Positions 27,690 to 35,699 of a stretch of DNA of 64,000 bases are shown here, in pieces. The DNA is from Mycolicibacterium alvei (GTDB lineage Bacteria > Actinomycetota > Actinomycetes > Mycobacteriales > Mycobacteriaceae), in the NCBI RefSeq assembly GCF_010727325.1, contig NZ_AP022565.1, forward strand, positions 682,001 to 746,000. Direction: 5' to 3'. The first letter of the stretch is position 1. Every line of letters begins with the position of its first letter. The translations under genes and the position numbers were made by a program. The notes under the pieces were generated by a model. It worked only from the letters and a program-made list of their open reading frames with translations, did not search any database and was not told where the DNA came from.

Positions 27690-27880
27690 GTGACTCCACT
27701 GCAGCGCTACATCGCCGAGGAAATCGCGACCTGCGCCGGCTGGGAATGGTGCACGAGTTGATCACCGAATCCGACGCCAACCATGCGTTCTTCAACGACA
27801 CCGGCGACCGCTACAACCCCGCGGCCGCGGCCGACGCCTGGCGCCGGATGCAGGACTGGTTCGCAGCACATCTGGCCTGA
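27690..27880 (+). pseudogene. Dienelactone hydrolase remnant with internal deletion
   Basis: GTG 27690 begins VTPLQRYIAEEIAT, the start of Tat-exported dienelactone hydrolases. It is followed at once by out-of-frame sequence, and 27749-27880 encodes the normal C-terminus of the same family (DANHAFFNDTGDRYNPAAAA to AAHLA and stop). About 700-750 bp of the middle, including the catalytic Cys or Ser and Asp, are missing. Two copies of CTGCAGTTC, 14 bp apart (27639-27661), stand just upstream. Confidence 0.75.
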
Positions 27881-27947
27881 AACCGGCACATCGCAGCCCC
27901 GCGGGGCGGATAATCATCGGCGGTGACGACAATCTCAGGGGGCGAAG

Positions 27948-28334
27948 GTGCTTCGACTTGCAGCGTTGATAGCGTCGATGTTTCTACTCATGGGGGTGAG
28001 TGTTGCTTGCGGACAATCGAATTCGCCGACTAGTCATGGCGAGCAATCGGGCAGTGTCACCGTCAGTCCGGGTACTGGCGTACCGAACGGCCCGGTCATC
28101 ATGATCGAAGGCATGGGGTTCAGCGCCCTGGGACCCGTGGCGCCCGGGACCCAGATCACCATCGTCAACAACGATGAGGTCGAGCATTCGGTGACGTCGC
28201 GGACCAAGGGGGTGTTCGACGTCCACGTGGAGGGCAAGGAACGGGCAACGCTCACCGCTCCGCAGGAGCCGGGGGAGTACCCGTTCTACTGCCTGTATCA
28301 CCCCGCGATGCTGGGCACCCTGACCGTCAAATAG
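27948..28334 (+). CDS. Cupredoxin-domain lipoprotein (plastocyanin-like)
   Basis: A 128-residue exported protein: hydrophobic signal MLRLAALIASMFLLMGVSVAC with a lipobox Cys at 21, a Ser/Gly linker, then a cupredoxin domain. The type 1 copper ligands are visible as His in DEVEHSVTS and the C-terminal FYCLYHPAM (Cys, His, Met). It probably carries electrons or binds copper at the outer membrane face. The start is GTG 27948 after AGGGGGCGAAG. It overlaps the convergent P450 gene by 8 bases. Confidence 0.87.
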   Translation: MLRLAALIASMFLLMGVSVACGQSNSPTSHGEQSGSVTVSPGTGVPNGPVIMIEGMGFSALGPVAPGTQITIVNNDEVEHSVTSRTKGVFDVHVEGKERATLTAPQEPGEYPFYCLYHPAMLGTLTVK

Positions 28335-29604
28335 ACCAGGCCACCGGCATGCGCTTGATGCCGTGGATGAACGGCGACAGGAGTCGGTCGGGTTCCTCGG
28401 TCACAACGAGGTCGGGCAATTGGCGGTGCAGTTCCTCGAACGCCACGGTGATCTCACGTCGTGCCAGGTTTGCTCCGAGGCAGAAATGCGCACCGCCGCC
28501 GCCGAATCCGAGGTGGGGATTGGGATGGCGGGTGATGTCGAACTTCCATGGATCGGCAAACTTGGACTCGTCGCGATTTGCCGATCCGTACCACAGGGTC
28601 ACCTTGGCTCCGGCGGGCAGCGGTGTCCCGCCGAGCACGGTGTCCTGGGTGACGGTGCGGCGCATGTAGTTCACCGGCGAGGCCCAGCGCACGATCTCCT
28701 CCACCGCGGTCGGGGCCAGTTCCTCGTAGCGCGACCACCACTTCTGACGTTGCTCGGGGTACCGGGTGAGGGCGAGCACGCCGTGGCTGATGGCGTTGCG
28801 GGTGGTCTCGTTACCCGCGACCACCAGCAGGATGAAGAACGAGGCGACCTCGGCCGAGGTCAGCCGTTCCCCGTCGACCTCGGCCTGCACCAGGCTGGTT
28901 GTCAGATCCTCGGTGGGCACCGCACGTCGTTCGTCGGCCATCGCTGTTGCGTAAGCGCCGATGTCCATCGCCACCCGGAGGAACTCGTCGAAGTCGGTGG
29001 TCAGATCGGGGTCGCCGAATCCCAGGATCACGTTGGTCCAGTGGAAGATCCGCTGATGGTCCGGTTCCGGGATGCCCATCATGTCGCAGATGATCTGCAG
29101 CGGTAACGGTCCGGCGAGTTCGCCGACCAGTTCGGCGGTGCCGTCGGGATTTCTGGCCACCATGTCACTGACCAGGCGCCGGGCCCGGTCACGCACAGAA
29201 TCCTCGATCAGGGCCACGACCCGCGGGGTGAACGCGCTGCGCACGATGTTGCGCAACCGGGTGTGACGCGGATCGTCCATCACGATCATCGAGCCGAAAT
29301 ACTCTGCCAATTCCGGGGTTTGATCACCGACGGTGATTCCGGACGCAGAGCTGAAGATCTCCGGATGGCGGCTGGCGTGGAAGACGTCGTCGTACCTGGT
29401 CACCGCCCAGTGTCCGGCAGTCTCCGGAGAGCCGTCGAGCATGCAGGCCGGGTGGAAGGAGATCGGGTCGTCACGGCGCAGCACGCCGAATGCGCCGTCC
29501 CGGAAATCGTCGTCTTCGCGCCAGAACTGCCAGGAACCGAGGTTGATCTCCGAGCGCGGCATGTCGTCGGGACGGGCTCCGTTGATTCGCGGTGCAATAC
29601 CCAC
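28327..29604 (-). CDS. Cytochrome P450
   Basis: About 425 residues. Shows the oxygen-activation helix VVAGNETTRNA, the ExxR region in the K helix and the haem-binding loop GFGGGGAHFCLGANLA (Cys ligand). FGSMIVMDDPRHTRLRNIVR is typical of bacterial class I P450s. The substrate and CYP family number cannot be assigned safely. The start is taken as GTG 29604 (VGIAPRINGARPDDMP), since related mycobacterial P450s share that N-terminus; ATG 29562 is the alternative. No ferredoxin gene is adjacent. Confidence 0.87.
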   Translation of the reverse strand: MGIAPRINGARPDDMPRSEINLGSWQFWREDDDFRDGAFGVLRRDDPISFHPACMLDGSPETAGHWAVTRYDDVFHASRHPEIFSSASGITVGDQTPELAEYFGSMIVMDDPRHTRLRNIVRSAFTPRVVALIEDSVRDRARRLVSDMVARNPDGTAELVGELAGPLPLQIICDMMGIPEPDHQRIFHWTNVILGFGDPDLTTDFDEFLRVAMDIGAYATAMADERRAVPTEDLTTSLVQAEVDGERLTSAEVASFFILLVVAGNETTRNAISHGVLALTRYPEQRQKWWSRYEELAPTAVEEIVRWASPVNYMRRTVTQDTVLGGTPLPAGAKVTLWYGSANRDESKFADPWKFDITRHPNPHLGFGGGGAHFCLGANLARREITVAFEELHRQLPDLVVTEEPDRLLSPFIHGIKRMPVAWSI

Positions 29605-29779
29605 CCTGCCAGGGTAGGGCCGCGGCGGTCCAGAAAATGGGTAACGCTCGGATCGGCCACGGCGATACCCCTCGGGGGTGCACGTTTCGCCGCTCGCAGC
29701 CAGGTGAGTTGCAAGGCGTTGTGGCGCCCGGCCATTGGGGGATGGCAGGCGCCGGGTCACGACCGTAGGAGGTTCAGGT

Positions 29780-30253
29780 ATGAGACTGACCAAGTTCGTG
29801 GCGGCCGCGTTGACAGTCGGTGCGTTCGGAATGGGTGTTACGGGGCTGGGGACTCCGGTGGCATCGGCGTCGCCCGTTGCGCCGGTTCCGCTCAAGCCGG
29901 GGCACGGCAACGACGACTGCTTCCCGTTCTGCAACGGCGGGCCGCCCGGCCATGACCGTGATTTCAACCGCGGGCACGATTTCGACAACCGCCGCCCTGA
30001 TTTCGACAAACGTGGTCATTGGGACGACAAGGGTCCGTGGTGGGCGAACAACCGGCACGACTGGTGGGACGACCGACAAGGCCCGCCGCCGTGGGGTTGG
30101 GGTCCGCCGCCACCGTTCCAATGGCGGGGCGGCCCGCTGCCACCGACCATCAACTACTGGGGCTACAACTTGAACCCGGTGTGGGACCACGGGTTCCGGC
30201 AGTGGGGTGTGTGGTTGTTCGGCGTGTGGGTCCCGATCTTCGGCGTCGGCTGA
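29780..30253 (+). CDS. Secreted Trp/Pro/Asp-rich mycobacterial protein
   Basis: A 157-residue exported protein with signal peptide MRLTKFVAAALTVGAFGMGV, cleavage near ASASPV. The mature part has two Cys (CFPFC), Asp/Arg/Phe/His-rich spacing (DFNRGHDFDNRRPDFDK), then a Pro/Trp-rich section (PPPWGWGPPPPFQW) and an aromatic C-terminus. A strong ribosome binding site (GGAGG) precedes ATG 29780. No enzyme motif; probably a cell-envelope protein of unknown role. Confidence 0.75.
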   Translation: MRLTKFVAAALTVGAFGMGVTGLGTPVASASPVAPVPLKPGHGNDDCFPFCNGGPPGHDRDFNRGHDFDNRRPDFDKRGHWDDKGPWWANNRHDWWDDRQGPPPWGWGPPPPFQWRGGPLPPTINYWGYNLNPVWDHGFRQWGVWLFGVWVPIFGVG

Positions 30254-30270
30254 TGCCCCGCCGGTAGCGG

Positions 30271-30711
30271 TCAACCGCTCTCGCGGGTGGGGCCCTCGTC
30301 GCCGTTCCGGTCGACATCATCCTGATCGTGCCGAACGACGCGGACCCGCCCGTGGGCCAGGCATGCTGCATAGCCGTGGTATTTCCCGTAAAGCTCCCAC
30401 GATGTCCGGTCCTCCTCGGGCCGGACATCGATGCGGTGCCCATCGGAAAAGCTCAGGTGCAGGCTGCCGTTGTCCTCCCAATCGGCATGTGTGCAGCGCT
30501 TCCCCGCGAAATCGAACAGCGGCCGAACCTCGTTGCGCAGTGACCGCGGGTCCAGCGACACCACTTCCGACGCGTCGGTATCGGTGGCCGGCAGTGTCAG
30601 TTCCAGCGGAACCGAGATGACCAGTTCGTTGTAGTCGTCAAGGTTGAGCACCAGGCCATCGCGAAACGCAATCCGCTGGACCAAGCACCCTTGAATCCAT
30701 TGTTCGCTCAT
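30271..30711 (-). CDS. Conserved hypothetical protein (DUF6188-like)
   Basis: A 146-residue soluble protein from ATG 30711 (MSEQWIQGCLVQRIAFRDGL). A mostly beta pattern with alternating hydrophobic residues and the segment GSLHLSFSDGHRIDVRPEED suggests the DUF6188 family, which lacks a known function. It ends in a charged tail (DQDDVDRNGDEGPTRESG). Divergent from the LLM oxidoreductase with 86 bases between starts. Confidence 0.68.
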   Translation of the reverse strand: MSEQWIQGCLVQRIAFRDGLVLNLDDYNELVISVPLELTLPATDTDASEVVSLDPRSLRNEVRPLFDFAGKRCTHADWEDNGSLHLSFSDGHRIDVRPEEDRTSWELYGKYHGYAACLAHGRVRVVRHDQDDVDRNGDEGPTRESG

Positions 30712-30797
30712 TGTCTTACTCTGAACCGCCGGACCACCGGGCACAAGAGGCGCCCACGCGGTGTTGAGTCGATCATGGATGGCATGGGAAACGTCGG

Positions 30798-31679
30798 ATG
30801 AAGGTCCGGTTCGGGGTAGGCATCGGCGCCGAGACCGCCCCGGACGAACTGGGCGGCATGGTCGATCACCTGGAGGATTCCGGGGTCGACTCGCTGTGGT
30901 TCTCCGAACTGGTCTACACCCCGGCGGTGGATCCGTTCATCGGCATGGCCTACGCACTGGCACGTACCCGGCGGTTGAAGGTCGGGACCTCGGTGGCCAT
31001 CCTGCCGGGCCGCCATCCGGTGCTGGTGGCCAAACAACTGGCCTCGCTGGCAGCGCTGGCACCCAAGCGGGTCCTCCCGGTATTCGGCCTGCATTCGGCC
31101 CTGCCGGCCGAACGGGACATCTTCGTCGTCCCCGACCGCCGCCGGGCCGCCGTCTTCGACGAATCGCTGCACCTGTTGCGATCGGTCCTGAACGGCCGTG
31201 ACGTGTCGTTCGAGGGGGAGTACTTCACCGTCCGTTGCGCACAGGTGCAACCGGTACCGGTGAAACCGATCGACGTCTGGCTGGGCGGATCGGCACCGGC
31301 GGCCCTGACCCGTATCGGCAGATTCGGCGACGGATGGCTGGGCAGCTTCCTGACTCCGGCCGAGGCGGCGACAGCGCGCCGGCGCATCGAGGCCGAGGCG
31401 GAGGCCGCAGGCCGGACCATCGAACCCGACCACTACGGCATCAGCCTCGCGGTGGGGGACGGCGCGCTGCCTGCAGACCTGCTCGCCGCGGTGCGTCGCC
31501 GCAGGCCCGACGTCGACCCGACCGAACTGGTGGCGGCCGACTGGCCCGACCTGCACCGCCAGATCGACGGCTATCTGGCGGCCGGCCTGACCAAGTTCGT
31601 GATCAGGGCAGCGGGTCCCACCGGTCGCGCTGCATTCCTGGACCGGTTCACCGCCGAGTTGTTGCCCCGGCAGAACTGA
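30798..31679 (+). CDS. F420-dependent luciferase-like (LLM) oxidoreductase
   Basis: A 293-residue TIM-barrel protein of the luciferase-like superfamily (MKVRFGVGIGAETAPDELGG; TRRLKVGTSVAILPGRHPVL; WLGGSAPAALTRIGRFGDGW). It belongs with the mycobacterial MSMEG_3544-type group that is predicted to use coenzyme F420. Hydride transfer to an unknown substrate is the expected reaction. Length is normal and the barrel is complete. Not obviously in an operon with the following thiol-redox pair. Confidence 0.83.
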   Translation: MKVRFGVGIGAETAPDELGGMVDHLEDSGVDSLWFSELVYTPAVDPFIGMAYALARTRRLKVGTSVAILPGRHPVLVAKQLASLAALAPKRVLPVFGLHSALPAERDIFVVPDRRRAAVFDESLHLLRSVLNGRDVSFEGEYFTVRCAQVQPVPVKPIDVWLGGSAPAALTRIGRFGDGWLGSFLTPAEAATARRRIEAEAEAAGRTIEPDHYGISLAVGDGALPADLLAAVRRRRPDVDPTELVAADWPDLHRQIDGYLAAGLTKFVIRAAGPTGRAAFLDRFTAELLPRQN

Positions 31680-31780
31680 TCCCGCCGAAAGCTCGGCCGG
31701 TGAACTCGGGGGTGTCGGCTTCCGTGTTAGGGGGTATGCGCAGCCATGCGTGCGCTGCGCCCTGAGCGAAGGAGACTGCC

Positions 31781-32299
31781 ATGAGGATGCGACTCCCGCG
31801 GTTGCGCCAATCAGTCATAGCCGGCCTGGCCGGCGTGCTGTCGACGGTGGCGATGGTGTTGGCGCTGGTTGCCGCACCGACTGCCATCGCCGACGATCGG
31901 CTGCAGTTCACCGGCACCACCTTGTCCGGCGCGCCCTTCAACGGGGCCGGCCTGGCCGGGCGGCCCGCGGTGCTCTGGTTCTGGACGCCGTGGTGCCCGT
32001 TCTGCAACGCCGAGGCGCCGTCGGTGAGCCAGGTCGCCGCGGCCAATCCGCAGGTCAGCTTCGTCGGTGTGGCGGCACACTCAGATGTCGGGGCCATGCA
32101 GGGATTCGTCGACAAGTACCACCTCAATTTCCCCAATCTCAATGATGCCGACGGGTCGATCTGGGCGCGCTACAACGTCCCGTGGCAGCCGGCGTATGTC
32201 TTCTACCGCCCCGACGGGTCGTCCACGTTCGTCAACAACCCCACCTCGGCCATGCCGCAGCAGGAGCTGGCCGATCGGGTCGCGGCCCTGAAGAGTTAG
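31781..32299 (+). CDS. Secreted thioredoxin-like protein (DsbF/DsbE type)
   Basis: A 172-residue exported protein. A twin-arginine-free signal peptide (RLRQSVIAGLAGVLSTVAMVL..., cleavage near AIADD) leads into a TlpA/thioredoxin fold with active site WCPFC in FWTPWCPFCNAEAPSV and the cis-Pro loop VPWQPAYVF. In mycobacteria such proteins oxidise or isomerise disulfides of exported proteins. A good ribosome binding site (AAGGAG) precedes ATG 31781. The CcdA-type gene 9 bases downstream should supply electrons. Confidence 0.88.
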   Translation: MRMRLPRLRQSVIAGLAGVLSTVAMVLALVAAPTAIADDRLQFTGTTLSGAPFNGAGLAGRPAVLWFWTPWCPFCNAEAPSVSQVAAANPQVSFVGVAAHSDVGAMQGFVDKYHLNFPNLNDADGSIWARYNVPWQPAYVFYRPDGSSTFVNNPTSAMPQQELADRVAALKS

Positions 32300-32308
32300 T
32301 CGCCGGGC

Positions 32309-33193
32309 GTGCCGGACAATCTGGTGGCGTTGGCGTTCGGCGCCGGACTCGTCGCGGCACTCAACCCCTGCGGATTCGCGCTGCTGCCCGGGTATCTGGC
32401 GCTGGTGGTGCGGGGCACCTCACCGCGCGGGCCGCTCAACGCGCTGGCGCGAGCGCTCGTGGCCACCATGGTGATGACCGCCGGATTCGTTGCGGTGTTC
32501 GGCGCCTTCGGCCTGCTGACTGTCGCCGCCGCAAACACCGTGCAGCGATACCTTCCCTACGTCACGTTGCTCATCGGGATCATCCTGATCCTGCTGGGGG
32601 TCCGGTTGCTGGCCGGCCGCCGGCTCGGGTTGATGTTGCCCGACGCGGTGGCCGGCCGTGCCGGATGGGCACCCACGGCGCGGCTGGGCTCGATGGCCGG
32701 CTACGGCGTCGGGTATGCGCTGGCATCACTGACGTGCACCGTGGGGCCCTTCCTGGCGGTCACCGGTGCGACGCTGGAATCGAACACCGCGCTGCACCGG
32801 GTGGCGGTGTTCGGCGCGTACGCGGGAGGGTTCGCCCTCGTCGTCGGTGTGCTGGCCGTGGCGACCGCGCTGGCCGGCACCGTAGTGCTCGACCGGTTGC
32901 GCCGCGTCGTCCCGTACATCAGCCGGATCAGCGGAGCCCTGCTGATCGCCGTCGGTGCCTACGTCGCCTACTACGGTTGGTACGAGATCCAATTGTTCAG
33001 CGCCGCAGGAGATCCCGATGATCCGGTGATCGCCGCCGCCGGCCGTATACAGGGCGCGTTGGCGGGGTGGGTGCACCGGCACGGCGCGTGGCCGTGGTTG
33101 GTGGCGCTGGGTGCGCTGGTCGTGGCCGGTCTGGTCGGCCGCTCGGCGGTCCGGTCGTTGTCGGCCGATCGACCAGGGGAGCGTCAGCGTTGA
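32309..33193 (+). CDS. ccdA: CcdA-type thiol:disulfide transmembrane protein
   Basis: A 294-residue membrane protein with the duplicated three-helix plan of CcdA/DsbD-beta. One redox Cys lies in AALNPCGFALLPGYLAL (about residue 20) and the second in ASLTCTVGPFLA (about residue 145). It moves electrons from cytoplasmic thioredoxin to the exported thioredoxin-like partner encoded immediately before. The start is GTG 32309. This pair is arranged like mpt53-Rv2877c in M. tuberculosis. The C-terminal 70 residues include one more helix. Confidence 0.9.
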   Translation: MPDNLVALAFGAGLVAALNPCGFALLPGYLALVVRGTSPRGPLNALARALVATMVMTAGFVAVFGAFGLLTVAAANTVQRYLPYVTLLIGIILILLGVRLLAGRRLGLMLPDAVAGRAGWAPTARLGSMAGYGVGYALASLTCTVGPFLAVTGATLESNTALHRVAVFGAYAGGFALVVGVLAVATALAGTVVLDRLRRVVPYISRISGALLIAVGAYVAYYGWYEIQLFSAAGDPDDPVIAAAGRIQGALAGWVHRHGAWPWLVALGALVVAGLVGRSAVRSLSADRPGERQR

Positions 33194-33198
33194 GGTCT

Positions 33199-34236
33199 TC
33201 AGCGTGCCGGCGGGCCCGCCGGGGTTTCGGTGGCGTCGCGGCGCCGTGCGGCCATCCCGGCCAGCGCCTCGAACACCACCCGGTGCGCGGCGTTCACCGT
33301 GAGCTCGGCGTGGTCGTAGGCCGGGGCCACCTCCACCAAGTCGACTCCGACGACGTCATGGGCGCGGCACAGCTCTCGCACCATCCGCAGTAGGTCTGCG
33401 CTGGTGATGCCGCCGGGCTCCGGCGTGCCGGTTCCCGGTGCATGGGCCGGGTCGAGGACATCGATATCCACGGAGACATAGAGCTTTTCGGCCTTCTGCA
33501 GTGCTTCGGAAACCGCGTCGGCCATCACCTCCTTGAATCCGCGCTCCCAGATCTCCTGCATGGTGTGCCACGTCATGCCCTGCTCCAGCATCCATTCGAA
33601 CGTGTCCTGCGGTGGCCAGTAACCACGCAGTCCGACCTGGACGAAATGGGTGCCGGGCACCGCGCCGGACTCGATGAGCCGACGCATCGGGGTGCCGTGG
33701 CTGGCCAGATTGCCCTCGATGTTGTCGGCGGTATCGGCATGCGCATCGAAATGCACGATGCCGACGTTGCCGTAGCCGTGGACATCGGCCACCGCGGTCG
33801 CCGAGGGCCAGGTGATCGAATGGTCACCGCCGAGCACCACCGGAACGATGCCGCGCGAGGCCACCGCATGGACCCGCTCGCGGATGTTGGCGTGGGAGAC
33901 CTCGGTCTGCCCGTGTGGGCAGTACGCATCACCGAAGTCGACCACTTCGATCCAATCGAAGATCTCCAGGCCCAGGTCGAGGTGATAGGTGCCCGGTTCA
34001 TAGGCCGTCGCCCGAATTGCCCGCGGACCGAACCGGGCGCCGGGACGATTCGTCGTCGAAATGTCGAACGGCGCACCGACGATCGCCACATCGGGTTGCC
34101 AGGTGTCGAGTTGCGCCGCCTCGGTCAGGAACGGCCGGTGCCCGAACGAGACCATGCCGGAGTACGGCAGGTCGAGCTGCTCGGCCATGCCGGGCGGCAA
34201 TTCACGCTGTGGATCGTGATCGTGCTGATCGCCCAT
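33199..34236 (-). CDS. speB: Agmatinase/guanidino-acid ureohydrolase
   Basis: A 345-residue ureohydrolase. The binuclear Mn ligands are present in VVLGGDHSI, HFDAHADTAD and VSVDIDVLDPAHAPGTGTPE. It hydrolyses a guanidino group to urea and an amine; agmatine is one option, but guanidinobutyrate or other guanidino acids are equally possible, so the symbol is tentative. Convergent with ccdA (5 bases apart). A His-rich N-terminus (GDQHDHDPQRELP) precedes the fold. Confidence 0.85.
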   Translation of the reverse strand: MGDQHDHDPQRELPPGMAEQLDLPYSGMVSFGHRPFLTEAAQLDTWQPDVAIVGAPFDISTTNRPGARFGPRAIRATAYEPGTYHLDLGLEIFDWIEVVDFGDAYCPHGQTEVSHANIRERVHAVASRGIVPVVLGGDHSITWPSATAVADVHGYGNVGIVHFDAHADTADNIEGNLASHGTPMRRLIESGAVPGTHFVQVGLRGYWPPQDTFEWMLEQGMTWHTMQEIWERGFKEVMADAVSEALQKAEKLYVSVDIDVLDPAHAPGTGTPEPGGITSADLLRMVRELCRAHDVVGVDLVEVAPAYDHAELTVNAAHRVVFEALAGMAARRRDATETPAGPPAR

Positions 34237-34285
34237 GTCCAGACATTACCGCCGTGAGCATCGCGGTATGGCCGGGCCGAAAGAT

Positions 34286-34708
34286 TCATTGCCGGGCAAC
34301 GGAACTGAGTGCGGTGCGGACACGGTCGGGAACGGGTCGCTTGGACCAGTCATCGGTCGAGACCACGACATAGACGTTGCGGCCGCAGACCCTGGGCTGC
34401 TCGTCACCGGCGGCGTCTGTGCCGAGCACGGTGAAACTCAGGGTGAAACTGGTGGTCCCGATGTGCTCGCACTGCACTGCGACGCGCACCGACTCCCGCC
34501 ACCGGACCGGCGACCGGAAATCGATCTCGGAGTGCACCACCTGCATGTCGAGGCCATCGGCGATCAGATCGGCATAACTCACCTTCAGATGGTCGAACAG
34601 CCCGGTGCACGCCTCGTCGAACCAGGTGAGGTAGTGGCCGTTGAACACCACACCCTGCTGGTCGATTTCGGCGTACCGGGGAACGATGCCGAAGCTGTAC
34701 CGGGTCAC
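34286..34708 (-). CDS. 4HBT-type hotdog acyl-CoA thioesterase
   Basis: A 140-residue hotdog protein with the YbgC/4HBT pattern DQQGVVFNGHYLTWFDEAC, in which the Asp acts in catalysis. GTG 34708 (VTRYSFGIVPRYAEID) is chosen because earlier in-frame starts overlap the divergent dehydratase gene. The substrate is unknown. The spacing of 34 bases to the divergent dehydratase start implies a shared promoter region. Confidence 0.8.
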   Translation of the reverse strand: MTRYSFGIVPRYAEIDQQGVVFNGHYLTWFDEACTGLFDHLKVSYADLIADGLDMQVVHSEIDFRSPVRWRESVRVAVQCEHIGTTSFTLSFTVLGTDAAGDEQPRVCGRNVYVVVSTDDWSKRPVPDRVRTALSSVARQ

Positions 34709-34742
34709 CGCTTCACGGTAACCGGCCGCGGGAGAGACTGGA

Positions 34743-35699
34743 GTGGTGAAGCTGGTGACTCTCGAGGATATCGATGCCGCCGCTGGGCGGATCGCCGCCG
34801 ACATCGTGCGGACCCCGTTGCTGGCCGCCGGATGGGGCGACCCTGAACGACCGTTGTGGCTCAAGCCCGAGAATCTGCAACCGATCGGCGCATTCAAGGT
34901 CCGCGGTGCATTCAACGCGTTGGGTCGACTCGATGCCGATATCCGGGCTGCCGGAGTGGTGGCCTATTCCAGCGGCAACCATGCTCAGGCAGTGGCCTAC
35001 GCGGCTGCGGTGTTTGGCATTGCCGCCCACATCGTGATGCCCGAGGAGACGCCGACCGTGAAGGTGCAGGCCACCCGGGATCACGGCGCGCAGGTGGTGT
35101 TGTGCGGGGCCGGGCAGCGTGAGGCGGTCGCGGCCGAACTGGTCGAGCGGACCGGCGCGGTGCTGGTGCCGCCGTTCGACCACCCCGACGTGATCGCCGG
35201 CCAGGGCACCATCGGGCTGGAGATCGCGCAGGATCTGCCCGAGGTCGCGACAGTCCTCATCCCGATCAGCGGCGGTGGTCTGGCTTCGGGAGTGGGCACC
35301 GCGATCCGTGCGTTGTGCCCACAGGCCAAGATATTCGGGGTGGAGCCCGAGCTCGCCGCAGACACCGCAGCGAGTCTGGCCGCCGGTCACCTGGTGGACT
35401 GGCCTGTGGCACAACGTAATCGAACCATCGCCGATGGCCTGCGCGCGACGCCGTCGAGGCTGACATTCGCTCACCTGCAACGGGTACTCGACGGTGTGAT
35501 CACGGTGAGCGAAGATGAGATCCGTTCGGCAGTAAGGCAACTGGCGCGCGGATCGCATCTGGTGGCAGAACCCAGCGGTGCCGTGGCGCTGGCCGGCTAT
35601 CTCACGGCGGAAACACCGCCGGGGCCGACGGTCGCGATCGTCTCCGGCGGAAACATCGCGCTACCGTTGCTGGCCGAGATCCTGTCGGAGAGTCAGTGA
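34743..35699 (+). CDS. PLP-dependent threonine/serine dehydratase
   Basis: A 318-residue fold-type II PLP enzyme. PLP-binding Lys lies in IGAFKVRGAFNAL, SSGNHAQAVAYAA is the substrate loop, and the phosphate-binding glycine loop is PISGGGLASGVG. Without a C-terminal ACT domain it resembles catabolic threonine dehydratase or serine racemase, which makes 2-oxobutyrate or D-serine. The start is GTG 34743 or the next GTG codon. The 3' end overlaps the convergent peptide transporter by 7 bases. Confidence 0.86.
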   Translation: MVKLVTLEDIDAAAGRIAADIVRTPLLAAGWGDPERPLWLKPENLQPIGAFKVRGAFNALGRLDADIRAAGVVAYSSGNHAQAVAYAAAVFGIAAHIVMPEETPTVKVQATRDHGAQVVLCGAGQREAVAAELVERTGAVLVPPFDHPDVIAGQGTIGLEIAQDLPEVATVLIPISGGGLASGVGTAIRALCPQAKIFGVEPELAADTAASLAAGHLVDWPVAQRNRTIADGLRATPSRLTFAHLQRVLDGVITVSEDEIRSAVRQLARGSHLVAEPSGAVALAGYLTAETPPGPTVAIVSGGNIALPLLAEILSESQ

